A DNA stretch of 64,000 nt from Microbacterium sp. Root180 (lineage in GTDB: Bacteria; Actinomycetota; Actinomycetes; Actinomycetales; Microbacteriaceae). Position 1 is the stretch's first letter, and the number at the start of each line of letters is the position of its first letter. The notes beneath the pieces were generated by a model. That model worked only from the letters and a program-made list of their open reading frames with translations. It had not been told where the DNA came from and searched no databases. The stretch spans positions 558,404-622,403 of the forward strand of contig NZ_LMHS01000001.1 of the NCBI RefSeq assembly GCF_001428485.1, written 5' to 3'. The position numbers and the translations under genes are program-made. Below, piece by piece: positions 50,676 to 61,989 of this stretch.

Positions 50676-52391
50676 TCAGGCAGGCCGGGCGCTGATGATG
50701 CTCGACACCGGGAGGGTGCGCTCGATGTCGGCGGCGCGGTCGCGTCCGCGCAGGCGGCCGCCGCCGAGGCCGGATGCCTCGAGGGTGAACGCGCGCTCGG
50801 AGCCGTCCGGCATCCGCACCACCACGACGATCTCGCTGCGCGCGCGCACCGCCTGCTCGAGCTCGCGACCGAGCCAGCCCTCCTCGCCCTCGGTGCCGTG
50901 GCCGCCGCGCAGCGTCCCCATCAGGCGCGCGTACGTCTGCGACGGCGTCGGCGGGGCCGGTGGGACAGCGGTGCCGGTCCGCCGGCGCACGAGTTCGGGG
51001 GCACCGTCGTCGTCGAGCGCGACGACGGGGTACCGCGCGTCGGCGAGGCTCCAGTAGACGGCGTCGCGCGGTGCGCGGGAGACCAGGCCCCCGGCATCGG
51101 GGAGAAGGCCCAGGGGACGCAGCGCCTGGTCGACGGCGATGGTGTCCCGCAGTGACGCGTCGGCGGCCTCGATGCGCGTCCGGCCGGTGGCGGCGTCCAG
51201 ACCGACCCGCACCAGGCCGTGGCGCGCGGCGGTGCTCTCGATGAGGTAGGCCAGGGGCTGCGGGATGCCGGTGAGCGACAGCGTCGAGAGGAAGGCGCTG
51301 ATCGAGTCCGCCGTCTCGCCCTCGGTCATGCCGGCGCCCAGCGACTGCGCGGTGAACCGGTATGTGGATGCCTGCGCCCGGGACTCGCGCACGGCGACGC
51401 CGCGGAGGCGGAGGTCGAGCGCGGGTGCCAGCGGGCCGGGCGCGATCGCGGTGAGGTCGGCCTGCAGGTAGACGCGATCGATCTCGGCAGGAAGGTGCGC
51501 GGCCAGTCCGGACGGGTCGGCAGGCGCGCCCTCCCGCAGGGTCGTCGTCCATGCGAACTCGGCAGGATCATCGGCGAGCAGGCCCCACTGGCGGCCGATG
51601 CGGCGGTAGCGTGCCACGCGGTCGGGCCAATCCGGGTCGAGAGGATAGGCCGTCGTCCAGGTCGCGGGGTCGCTGACGCCGCCCGCCGGGGTGCGCAGAC
51701 CCACGGGGAGCGACGAGCGGAAGCCTTCGGCGATACCCGCCCAGCGCTCGGCCGTCGGCGAGGCCAGCCACCGCTCTCCGGCATCCGTCACCAGCCAGTG
51801 GCGCTCGACAGGCACCGCCAGACCCGCCGCGCTCGCGGCCGCGAGCAGGTCCTCGAGGTCGTCGTCGTCGCGGATCGCGCCCGCTTCGGTGAGGCGCTTC
51901 CGGTCGGCGGCGGTCACCGATCCCGCGCCCGTTCGTGCCAGCGGAACGTGGAGTCCGGCCAGCAGCACGTCGGCCAGCGAACCGGCGGTCGTGAATGCGC
52001 GCTCCGCCGCCGCGGCCGCCGCGCGGTCGTCGGCGGGTACGCGCGAGGGCGCGAGGGCGATGGTGCCGAACGCGTCCGGGTGCGCGGCCGTCAGTGCCGC
52101 CAGCCGCTCGGCCGTAGGGGCGTAGGGGCGCCCGTCGTCGGCTGCCAGCGCGAGACGCGTGAGAACGGGGTTCGGCGCCGGCTCGCCGGCCGATAGGGCG
52201 GCGAGGGCAGCGCGGGGGAGTCGCGCGAGCGCGCGGTCGACGGATGCCGGATCGAGCAGCGCTTCGGCCGCGTCGAAGAAGTCGTTCCAGGTCGCCGTCG
52301 CCGACACGCCGCGAGCAGCGAGCGTCGCCGCGAGGTCGCCGTCGTCGCGACCGGCGAGCCAGGTCGCGAGTGCGCGCTCGTCGGAGACCAC
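50676..52391 (-). CDS. Helicase-associated (XPB/Ssl2-like C-terminal) domain protein
   Basis: 571 residues from GTG. No helicase ATPase motifs. Ala/Arg-rich helical repeats, then a conserved C-terminal part (SLTGIPQPLAYLIESTAARHG, RTRIEAADASLRDTIAVD, AVYWSLADARYPVVALDDDG) known from actinobacterial proteins encoded beside XPB (Rv0862c type). Probably a partner or winged-helix scaffold of the XPB helicase. It directly abuts the stop of the small membrane protein upstream (TGAGTG), so the three or more genes may form one operon. Confidence 0.85.
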   Translation of the reverse strand: MVSDERALATWLAGRDDGDLAATLAARGVSATATWNDFFDAAEALLDPASVDRALARLPRAALAALSAGEPAPNPVLTRLALAADDGRPYAPTAERLAALTAAHPDAFGTIALAPSRVPADDRAAAAAAERAFTTAGSLADVLLAGLHVPLARTGAGSVTAADRKRLTEAGAIRDDDDLEDLLAAASAAGLAVPVERHWLVTDAGERWLASPTAERWAGIAEGFRSSLPVGLRTPAGGVSDPATWTTAYPLDPDWPDRVARYRRIGRQWGLLADDPAEFAWTTTLREGAPADPSGLAAHLPAEIDRVYLQADLTAIAPGPLAPALDLRLRGVAVRESRAQASTYRFTAQSLGAGMTEGETADSISAFLSTLSLTGIPQPLAYLIESTAARHGLVRVGLDAATGRTRIEAADASLRDTIAVDQALRPLGLLPDAGGLVSRAPRDAVYWSLADARYPVVALDDDGAPELVRRRTGTAVPPAPPTPSQTYARLMGTLRGGHGTEGEEGWLGRELEQAVRARSEIVVVVRMPDGSERAFTLEASGLGGGRLRGRDRAADIERTLPVSSIISARPA

Positions 52392-52658
52392 TCAGCCCCC
52401 TCGGTTGGCCCGAGACCTCCGCACGAAGCTCATGATGAGCACCGCGAGCATCATCGCGAAGGCGACGATCGGCGCGATGTACACGAGCACTCCCACAAGT
52501 GGCCACACACCCGACGCCATATCGGCACCCGAGGCGGAGGCGATCATGATCGCGAAGAAGCTGAGGATCGACAGCACGAGGAGCCCCAGCGACATGAAGG
52601 CCAGGAGGCGGTCGATCCGGCGGACGGGAACGTCCTCGCCCGGGGTGTTCGTGCTCAT
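52392..52658 (-). CDS. Small two-helix membrane protein
   Basis: 88 residues with two hydrophobic segments (LLAFMSLGLLVLSILSFFAI and LVGVLVYIAPIVAFAMMLAV), a charged N-terminus and an Arg-rich C-terminus (FVRRSRANRGG). No recognised domain; an actinobacterial hypothetical. Its stop abuts the GTG of the helicase-associated gene. TAGGCT lies seven bases before the ATG on this strand, giving a nearly leaderless start, and is divergent from the cold-shock promoter at 52715. Confidence 0.7.
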   Translation of the reverse strand: MSTNTPGEDVPVRRIDRLLAFMSLGLLVLSILSFFAIMIASASGADMASGVWPLVGVLVYIAPIVAFAMMLAVLIMSFVRRSRANRGG

Positions 52659-52714
52659 CCGACTCAGCCTAGTGCCAGGCGGGTGCGCGCGGCAGTCGCG
52701 GACCTCCGTTGCCG

Positions 52715-52720
52715 TAGGCT
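52715..52720 (+). promoter_or_regulatory. -10 box of the cold-shock-domain gene
   Basis: TAGGCT predicts a transcript start near 52727 and a leader of about 68 bases; no clear -35. Confidence 0.4.
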
Positions 52721-52794
52721 TGAGGGGAGGGGATCCTCCGATCCCTGTTCAGCCATGCCCGCCGCTCGGCGGCGCCGTACACAGCGAGGTCCCG

Positions 52795-53178
52795 ATGCCC
52801 ACCGGCAAGGTCAGGTTCTACGACGAGGAGAAGGGGTTCGGCTTCGTCACCACCGACGACGGCCAGGACGTCTTCCTGCACGCCACAGCCCTGCCCGCGG
52901 GCGCTCCCGCCCCCAAGCCCGGCACGCGGCTCGAGTTCGGTGTTGCCGACGGCAAGCGCGGGCTGCAGGCGCTCTCGGTCCGCGTGCTCGAGGCGCCGGT
53001 GAGTCTGGCCAAGCGCTCGCGCAAGCCCGCGGACGACATGGCGATCATCATCGAAGACCTCGTGAAGCTGCTCGACGGTATCGGCGGCGACCTGCGTCAC
53101 GGCCGCTACCCGGCCGGTGCCCACGCCAAGAAGGTCGCCGCGGTGCTGCGCAAGGTGGCGGATGAACTCGACGCCTGA
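52795..53178 (+). CDS. Cold-shock-domain protein with C-terminal extension
   Basis: 127 residues. Residues 1-65 are a cold-shock domain (MPTGKVRFYDEEKGFGFVTT, RNP2 VFLHATAL). The extension (about 70-127) is helical and charged: SLAKRSRKPADDMAIIIEDL, then HAKKVAAVLRKVADELDA. This two-part form is widespread in Actinobacteria beside DUF3027 genes. It overlaps the next gene by 17 bases, implying coupled translation and perhaps interaction. Start chosen because the longer frame runs back through the preceding locus without conservation. Confidence 0.9.
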   Translation: MPTGKVRFYDEEKGFGFVTTDDGQDVFLHATALPAGAPAPKPGTRLEFGVADGKRGLQALSVRVLEAPVSLAKRSRKPADDMAIIIEDLVKLLDGIGGDLRHGRYPAGAHAKKVAAVLRKVADELDA

Positions 53179-53926
53179 GTCGGTCGACGCTCCCGTCGAG
53201 CCCGCGCCCGACGAGATCGTCGTCGAGGAGACGGATGCCGCGACCCCGGCGCCCGTCGTGGACCCCGATCCCACGCTGCTCGAGTCGCACGACCTCGCGC
53301 TCGCCGCGCTGCGCGAGATCACTCCCGCGGCGACGATCGGCGACGCGGCGGGATACCGCCTCGAGCGAGACGGCGTCGTGTCGCTGAGCTTCGAGAACCG
53401 GCTCGCCGGATACCCCGGCTGGTTCTGGACCGTCAGCCTGGCGCGCGTCGAGGGCGATCAGCCGACCGTGCTCGAAGTCGAGCTGCTGCCGGGTGACGAC
53501 GCGCTGCTCGCACCCGACTGGGTGCCGTGGGCCGTGCGCCTCGCGGACTACCAGGCGGCGCAGGTCGCACTCGCCGAAGCTCCTCACGCCTCGGACGACG
53601 AGGGCGAGTCCGACGAGGACGACGAGGATCTGGACGACGTCGACGACCTCGATGCCGCGGACTTCGACGGCGACGGGTCCTCGATCCTGCACGCCGGCGA
53701 CGTCGACGGCGTGGATATCGACGAGCTCGACGACTCCGACGAAGACGACGAGGACGACGAAGACGACGCCGACGAGGTCGACGAGGATGACTCCGAGGAC
53801 GACGACGAGGACGAGGACGAGGACGAGGACGCCGATTCCGAGGACGACTCCGAAGAGGACGACGCCGACGAGGACGACGACGACTCCGAGGACGATTCCG
53901 ACGAGGACGACGACGCGGAGGAGTGA
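53162..53926 (+). CDS. DUF3027 protein with long acidic tail
   Basis: 254 residues from ATG 53162. The DUF3027 core (about 40-140) contains LESHDLALAALREITPAATIG and YPGWFWTVSLARVEGDQPTVLEVELLPGDDALLAPDWVPW-like family sequence (its Trp pair is conserved). From about 145 on, roughly 110 residues are almost only Asp, Glu and Ser: one of the most acidic tails I can see in any gene here, encoded by runs of GAC/GAG/GAT. It could mimic nucleic acid or bind basic partners such as ribosomal proteins or the neighbouring cold-shock protein. Function unknown. Confidence 0.85.
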   Translation: MNSTPESVDAPVEPAPDEIVVEETDAATPAPVVDPDPTLLESHDLALAALREITPAATIGDAAGYRLERDGVVSLSFENRLAGYPGWFWTVSLARVEGDQPTVLEVELLPGDDALLAPDWVPWAVRLADYQAAQVALAEAPHASDDEGESDEDDEDLDDVDDLDAADFDGDGSSILHAGDVDGVDIDELDDSDEDDEDDEDDADEVDEDDSEDDDEDEDEDEDADSEDDSEEDDADEDDDDSEDDSDEDDDAEE

Positions 53927-53948
53927 CTCGCCGCGCCGCCGCCCTCGA

Positions 53949-53991
53949 TCAAGGTCTCGATACGCGGGCTTCGCGCGCTACTCGACCTTGA
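53949..53991. repeat. Interspersed palindromic repeat (TCAAGGTC...GACCTTGA)
   Basis: Imperfect inverted repeat with 8-base outer arms TCAAGGTC and GACCTTGA and a GC-rich middle (TCGATACGCGGGCTTCGCGC). I recognise this type (GGTCTCGATACGCSGCTTCGC...CTCGACC) as a dispersed element common between genes of Microbacterium and relatives. It sits between convergent genes and may also terminate transcription. Confidence 0.65.
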
Positions 53992-54030
53992 CCCGGAGCG
54001 CGTCAACGATTCGCATCGACCCGCTCCGCC

Positions 54031-56331
54031 TCAAGGGGTGAGCGCGGCTCCGGCCACCAGCTCCACCGTGCGCTCGGGCTCTCGGGTCGAGACCGAGAAG
54101 CGCGCGCTCAGGAGGACCTCGTCGCGTGAGGACGGGCCCACCAGCAGCTCGAACTCGCCGGACTCCACGACACGATGGCCGTCGGCATCCACGATCGTGC
54201 ATTCGCTGACCGGGATCGCGAGCTCGACCGTCGCCTCGGCGCCCTGCTCGACGTCGACGACGGTGAACCCCTTGAGTTCCTTGTCGGCCCAGCTGACCGA
54301 CGTGACGGTGTCGCGCACGTAGACCTGGACCACTTCGCGCGCAGGACGGGATCCCGTGTTGCGCACAGTGACCGTCGCGCGGACCGTGTCGGTCTCCTCC
54401 AGACCGGTCGCCTGGATCCGCAGATCCGCGTACTCGACGGTCGTGTAGGACAGTCCTTCTCCGAACACGTGCGCGGGGCTCTGCGTGAGATCCGCATAGC
54501 GCGTGCCGTGCTGGCCGCGCACCTGGTTGTAGTACGTCGGCTGCTGGCCGACGTGACGTGCGAACGAGATCGGCAGCCGGCCGGAGGGCTCGATGAGCCC
54601 GAGCAGCAGTTCGGCGATCGCCCGGCCCCCCTCCATCCCGGGGTTCGCGGCCCAGACGAGGGCTGCGGAATCCGTCACCGAGGCGGGCAGCACCAGCGGC
54701 TTCGACGCGAGGAGGACCACGATGAGGGGCTTGCCGGTCGCCGCGAGGGCCTCGAGGAGAGCCTGCTGACCGCCGAGCAGCTCGAGGGTGGCCGTCGAAC
54801 GGCCCTCTCCCACGAGTTCGACGCGGTCGCCGACCACGGCGACGACGTAATCTGCGGCTTCGGCCGCCGAGACGGCCTCGGCGATGAGGGCGGCGTCGGG
54901 CGCGGCGGGAACGACGACCTGCGGCCGGGGCTGGCCGTCCGGGAAGAAAGCGCCGTCGGGGTCGGCCTCGAGGGTGAGGATGTCGGCACCGCGGGCGTGG
55001 GTGACCTCCCACGTCGACGGGGCGTGTGCGCGCAGTCCGTCGAGCACGGTGGTGATGAGCGCGCGCGGCTGTCCGTCGGGCAGCCAGTCGACCTGGCCCG
55101 ACGAGCCGGCCCAGTCGCCGAGCTGCGTCTGTGCGTCGTCGGCGAGCGGTCCGACCACCGCGATGCGGCGAGGAGTCCCGCCCCCGTCGAGCGGGAGGGT
55201 GCCGTCGTTGCGCAGCAGCACGAGCGAGCGGCGCGCGGTCTCGAGGTTGAGGGAGACGTGCGCGGCGCTGCCGATCACCGTCTCGATGCGGTCCGCGTCG
55301 GGAAGGCGCGGGTTCTCGAACAGGCCGAACTCGAACTTCAGGCGCAGGATGCGCGACACGGCGCGATCGAGGTCGCTCTCGGCCATCAGGCCCCGCTCGA
55401 TCGCCTCGAGCGCGCCGGGGAAGAAGCCCGGCGTGGTCATCACCATGTCGTTGCCCGCCTTGACCGCGGCGGCGGCTGCGTGGGCGTAGTCCGGCTGCAC
55501 CCTCTGCTCCCACACCATGCGGCCGACGTTGTCCCAGTCGGTGATGAGCGTGCCGGTGTAGCCCCACTCGCCGCGGAGCACATCGCCCAGCAGCCAGTCG
55601 TTGACCGTGATCGGCACGCCGTCGGTGGTCTGGTAGCCGAGCATGAACGTGCGGCATCCCTCGCGCGCCACCCGCTCGAACGGCGGCAGGAACCACGACC
55701 GGAGCTTGCGGCGCGAGATGTCGGCCTCGCTCGCATCGCGGCCGCCCTGCGTCTCGGAGTATCCGGCGAAGTGCTTCGCCGTCGCGAGGATCGCGTCGGG
55801 GTCGTCGAGTCCGCCTCCCTGATACCCGCGCACCATCGCCGAGGCGAGCTCGCCGATGAGGTGCGGGTCCTCGCCGAACGTCTCGTCGATGCGGCCCCAG
55901 CGCAGGTCGCGTGCGATGCAGAGCACGGGCGAGAAGGTCCAGTGGATGCCGGTGGCCGAGACCTCGGCGGCGGTCGCCCGGGCGACCTGCTCGACGAGCG
56001 CGGGATCCCACGTCGCGGCCATGCCCAGCTGGGTCGGGAAGACGGTGCCCCCCTCCCAGAACGCGTGACCGTGGATGCAGTCCTCGCCGACGAGCAGCGG
56101 GATCTGCAGGCGGGTCCGCAGCGTCAGGTCCCGTGCGCGCAGGACGCGCGCGGGCGAGGCGTGCAGGATCGATCCGGCGTGCATCCGCAGGATCTGGTCG
56201 TCGAGGTCCTCGCGGGCGTCGAGCTGCAGCATCTGCCCGACCTTCTCCTCGCGGGTCATGCGGGCCAGCAGATCGGCGATCCGCGCCTCGACCGGGAGCT
56301 CGGGGTCGAGGTAGGGCGCGTCGTGGGTCAC
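54031..56331 (-). CDS. Glycoside hydrolase family 3 beta-glucosidase
   Basis: 766 residues, no signal peptide, hence cytosolic. GH3 N-terminal barrel with KHFAGYSETQGGRD and the nucleophile Asp in GTLITDWDNVGRMV; the alpha/beta sandwich domain (RRIAVVGPLADDAQTQLGDW) and a C-terminal fibronectin-III-like domain (VRNTGSRPAREVVQVYVRD). GTG start overlapping the permease stop (GTGA). Last gene of the oligosaccharide import operon; it would cleave incoming beta-glucosides or cello-oligosaccharides to glucose. Exact linkage specificity cannot be read. Confidence 0.93.
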   Translation of the reverse strand: MTHDAPYLDPELPVEARIADLLARMTREEKVGQMLQLDAREDLDDQILRMHAGSILHASPARVLRARDLTLRTRLQIPLLVGEDCIHGHAFWEGGTVFPTQLGMAATWDPALVEQVARATAAEVSATGIHWTFSPVLCIARDLRWGRIDETFGEDPHLIGELASAMVRGYQGGGLDDPDAILATAKHFAGYSETQGGRDASEADISRRKLRSWFLPPFERVAREGCRTFMLGYQTTDGVPITVNDWLLGDVLRGEWGYTGTLITDWDNVGRMVWEQRVQPDYAHAAAAAVKAGNDMVMTTPGFFPGALEAIERGLMAESDLDRAVSRILRLKFEFGLFENPRLPDADRIETVIGSAAHVSLNLETARRSLVLLRNDGTLPLDGGGTPRRIAVVGPLADDAQTQLGDWAGSSGQVDWLPDGQPRALITTVLDGLRAHAPSTWEVTHARGADILTLEADPDGAFFPDGQPRPQVVVPAAPDAALIAEAVSAAEAADYVVAVVGDRVELVGEGRSTATLELLGGQQALLEALAATGKPLIVVLLASKPLVLPASVTDSAALVWAANPGMEGGRAIAELLLGLIEPSGRLPISFARHVGQQPTYYNQVRGQHGTRYADLTQSPAHVFGEGLSYTTVEYADLRIQATGLEETDTVRATVTVRNTGSRPAREVVQVYVRDTVTSVSWADKELKGFTVVDVEQGAEATVELAIPVSECTIVDADGHRVVESGEFELLVGPSSRDEVLLSARFSVSTREPERTVELVAGAALTP

Positions 56332-57392
56332 AGATTCTCCTGTCGGGAGGTCGCGGGCTCGCTGCGGACGGCCGTGACGGTGTCGTTGACGTTCATGCCC
56401 TTCTTCTTGAGGGCACGGGCGCGCTCACCGGCCGACCGCAGACGCGGGTTGACGTACTCGTCGATACCGAAGTTGATGAGCGAGAGCGCGACGCCGATCG
56501 CAGCGATGCACAGGCCCGGAGGCACGAACCACCACCATTGCCCCTGGCGGAAGGCGCCCTGCGCGCTCGCCCAGTTGAGGATCGTGCCCCAGTTGTAGGT
56601 CGTGACGGGGATGATGCCGATGTACGAGAGGGTCGTGAGGCCGATGATCGCGGCTGTCACCGTGCCCACGAAGCTCGCGGCGATGAGCGCCATGAGATTC
56701 GGGAGCATCTCGACGGTGATGATGCGGTGCAGCGGTTCGCCGTTGGCACGAGCGGCCTGCACGAAGTCACGGCTGCGCAGCGACATCGTCTGCGCGCGCA
56801 GCACCCGCGCACCCCAGGCCCAGCCGATGAGGCCGAGGACTCCCGCGATGAGGATGAGCGGCGGGTCGTCGAACATCGAGGCCACGATGATGATCAGCGG
56901 GATGCCGGGGATCACGAGGAACACGTTGGTGAGCGCCGACAGGCCCTCGCTGCGCCACCCGCGCAGGTATCCCGACATGACGCCGACCACGACCGCGATC
57001 ACCGTCGCGATGATCGCGGCCAGGAAGCCGACCACGATGACGCCGCGCGTGCCGTGGATGACCTGGCTCAGCACGTCCTCGCCGATGTGGGTCGTGCCCA
57101 GCCAGTGCGCGGCCGAGGGAGGCTGGAATCGCGCGGTGTTGTCGACCTTCGTCGGCGAGTAGGGGGCCAGCACGTCGGCGAGGATCGCGACGAGCACGAA
57201 GAACGCGAGGATCGACAGTCCGGCGATCGACTTGCCGTTGCGGAACATCGCGAAGGCCGAGCCCAGCTTCGACAGGAAGGTCGGCTTCTTGGGTGGCCCG
57301 CTCGTGCCGGCAGGCCCGGGAGTGCGGAGGGTCGCGGTCGCGGGTGCGTTCGCGGAACGCTGTGCCGTGGTGTCGTTGACGATGGTGTCCAT
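56328..57392 (-). CDS. ABC transporter permease, DppC/OppC type
   Basis: 354 residues. Long cytoplasmic N-terminus, then six membrane helices beginning GLSILAFFVLVAILADVLAP; the coupling motif of the Opp family is RSRDFVQAARANGEPLHRII (EAA-like loop) and VEMLPNLMALIAAS. The C-terminal tail is basic. Forms a heterodimer with the DppB-type permease upstream (2 bases away). ATG chosen at 57392; the frame's extension into the upstream gene is discarded. Substrate probably an oligosaccharide, judged by the GH3 partner. Confidence 0.92.
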   Translation of the reverse strand: MDTIVNDTTAQRSANAPATATLRTPGPAGTSGPPKKPTFLSKLGSAFAMFRNGKSIAGLSILAFFVLVAILADVLAPYSPTKVDNTARFQPPSAAHWLGTTHIGEDVLSQVIHGTRGVIVVGFLAAIIATVIAVVVGVMSGYLRGWRSEGLSALTNVFLVIPGIPLIIIVASMFDDPPLILIAGVLGLIGWAWGARVLRAQTMSLRSRDFVQAARANGEPLHRIITVEMLPNLMALIAASFVGTVTAAIIGLTTLSYIGIIPVTTYNWGTILNWASAQGAFRQGQWWWFVPPGLCIAAIGVALSLINFGIDEYVNPRLRSAGERARALKKKGMNVNDTVTAVRSEPATSRQENL

Positions 57393-57394
57393 GC

Positions 57395-58474
57395 TCAGGC
57401 CTCCGTCTGGCGCGTGCGCGGGTCGAGGAATCCGTAGGCGACATCGGCCAGGAGGTTCGCCAGGAGCACCGAGATGGTGAGCACGAGGAACACTCCCTGC
57501 ATGAGGGCGTAGTCCTTCGCGTTGGTGGCGTCGAGCAGCAGCTTGCCGACGCCGGGGTAGCTGAACACCATCTCCATCACGATCGTCCCGCCGACGATGA
57601 AGCCCAGCGCGAGCGCGAAGCTCTGGATCTGCGGGAGTACCGCGTTGCGCGCGGCATAGCGCCACAGCACACGGTTGCTCGGCATGCCCTTGGCCTGTGC
57701 GACGGTGACGTAGTCCTCGTCGAGCACCGTGAGCATCATGTTGCGCATGCCCAGCATCCAGCCGCCCAGTGAGGCGATGATGATGGTCGCCGCGGGAAGG
57801 AAGCCGTGATGGAGCACGTCTCCGATGAACTCCCACGACCACTCCGGCGCCACCCCGACGCCGTACGCCTTGCCGATCGGGAACCAGCCCAGCGTCACCG
57901 AGAAGATCGAGATGGCGAGCAGCCCCAGCCAGAAGTAGGGGATCGTGCTCAGGAACGTCGTGATCGGGATCAGCGCGTCGAGGCGGCTGCCACGGCGCCA
58001 TCCGACGATCGCGCCTCCGATGGTGCCGATGGCGAAGGCGATCAGCGTCGCGAAGCCGACGAGGCACACGGTCCAGATCAGCGACTGGCCGACCACCTCG
58101 GTGACCGGGCGCATGCCGTGCAGCAGCGAGATCCCGAGGTCGCCGCGCAGCAGCAGGCCCCAGTAGTCGAGGTACTGCTGCCACAGCGATTTGTCCGTGT
58201 CGAGGCCGAGCAGGGAACGCAGCGCCTCGGCCGCCTCGGGGGAGACGTTGCGATTGCGGGCGAGGTACGCGGTGACCGCATCGCCCTTCATCAGTCGCGG
58301 CAGGAAGAAGTTGATCGTGATGGCCGCCCACAGCGTGAACAGATAGAACAGCACGCGATTGCCGAGGAAACGCCACGGGATGCGAGCGCGGCCCTTGACG
58401 GCGCCGGTCGCAGTCGTGCCGACCTCGATCGCGTCGAAGTCCGGAGCCGGCAGCTGGGGGGCGACGGCGCTCAC
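57395..58474 (-). CDS. ABC transporter permease, DppB/OppB type
   Basis: 359 residues. N-terminal cytoplasmic part, helix VLFYLFTLWAAITINFFLP, an extracellular loop (GDAVTAYLARNRNVSPEAAE), RGDLGISLLHGMRPVTEV, and the coupling loop MMLTVLDEDYVTVAQAKGMPS. Length and layout are those of DppB. GTG start overlaps the ATPase stop (GTGA). Partner of the permease at 56328. Confidence 0.92.
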   Translation of the reverse strand: MSAVAPQLPAPDFDAIEVGTTATGAVKGRARIPWRFLGNRVLFYLFTLWAAITINFFLPRLMKGDAVTAYLARNRNVSPEAAEALRSLLGLDTDKSLWQQYLDYWGLLLRGDLGISLLHGMRPVTEVVGQSLIWTVCLVGFATLIAFAIGTIGGAIVGWRRGSRLDALIPITTFLSTIPYFWLGLLAISIFSVTLGWFPIGKAYGVGVAPEWSWEFIGDVLHHGFLPAATIIIASLGGWMLGMRNMMLTVLDEDYVTVAQAKGMPSNRVLWRYAARNAVLPQIQSFALALGFIVGGTIVMEMVFSYPGVGKLLLDATNAKDYALMQGVFLVLTISVLLANLLADVAYGFLDPRTRQTEA

Positions 58475-59276
58475 TTCTCACCTCCGAGAATGCCCGCGGC
58501 GTGCGCGAAGTAGGTATCGGGATCGGGGGATGCCGCGCGCAGCTCCTGCGTGTACGGGCTCTGCGGACGCAGGATCACATCGTCGGCGGGCCCTCGTTCG
58601 ACAACTCGTCCCTGGTTGAGCACGAGGATCTCGTCGCTGAAATGACGCGCCGTGGCAAGGTCGTGCGTGATGTAGAGCACGCCCAGTCCCTCCTCGCGCT
58701 GCAGGTCGGCGAGCAGGTTGAGCACCCCGAGACGGATCGACACGTCGAGCATCGAGACGGGCTCGTCGGCCACGAGCAGTCGGGGCCGGGATGCCAGCGC
58801 ACGGGCGATCGCGACGCGCTGGCGCTGTCCGCCCGACAGCTCGTGCGGCCGACGGTCGATCACCGCGTCGGCGTCGAGGCGGACGCGGTCGAGCAGTCGA
58901 CGCACCTCGTCGTCGAGCCGGTCCTTGGGGACGACGTCGTCGAGCTGGAGCGGCCGCTGGATCGCGTAGCGGATCGAGTGGTACGGGTTCAGCGAGGCGA
59001 ACGGATCCTGGAACACCATGCGCAGCTGCTGGCGGTAGGCGCGCAGCGCCTTTCCGCGGCGGGGAAGCGGCTCGCCGTCGAGGCGCACCTCGCCGCTCGT
59101 GGGCGTCTCGAGCTGGGTGAGGATCTTCGCGATCGTCGACTTGCCGCTGCCGGACTGGCCGACCAGGCCGATGGTCTGTCCCGAGCGGAGCGTGAAGCTC
59201 ACGTCGTCGAGAGCCTTCATCTGCCCGGCGCCGCGCACGGCGTACACCTTGGTGACGGCGTCGAACTCGAGGACGG

Positions 59277-59280
<4 letters not shown>
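58471..59280 (-). CDS. ABC transporter ATPase, OppF/DppF type
   Basis: 269 residues. Walker A GQSGSGKST, Q loop MVFQDPFASLNP, signature LSGGQRQRVAIARAL, Walker B LLVADEPVSMLDVS, H loop ITHD. The C-terminus has the oligopeptide/dipeptide helical tail (RPQSPYTQELRAASPDPDTYF) that in some relatives binds an Fe-S cluster; no Cys cluster is seen here. Overlaps the preceding ORF end by 4 bases. Second of two NBDs of the importer. Confidence 0.93.
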
Positions 59281-61808
<2,528 letters not shown>

Positions 61809-61884
61809 TGCTTCTCCTTCGTGAGGGGACGTCGGCGTACTCACAGGAGCGACGCCGTCGTCGAGGGGGGTGATTGCGGAATCA

Positions 61885-61902
61885 ACTTACAATCAAGTAA
61901 GT
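61885..61902. promoter_or_regulatory. TetR-type operator between the importer operon and tetR
   Basis: Inverted repeat ACTTAC-AATCAA-GTAAGT lies between the divergent genes, 77 bases upstream of the importer ATG, in an AT-rich pocket that likely holds the promoter. A TetR dimer from the adjacent gene is the likely ligand. Confidence 0.65.
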
Positions 61903-61947
61903 AACTAATGCAAGCGCGCCGTTCTCCGCCCGTGTCCGACTCGTGCG

Positions 61948-61953
61948 TAGACT
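61948..61953 (+). promoter_or_regulatory. -10 box of the tetR gene
   Basis: TAGACT gives a predicted start near 61960 and a leader of about 30 bases with GAGGGGG before the GTG at 61990. Confidence 0.45.
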
Positions 61954-61989
61954 CTCGATCGGCCCAGACGAGTGAGGGGGTGCAACCCT

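Noticed and set aside
53584..53926. Possible CRISPR or tandem DNA repeat
   Set aside because: The repetitive GAC/GAG/GAT tract is in frame and encodes the acidic tail of the DUF3027 protein; there are no fixed-length repeats and spacers.
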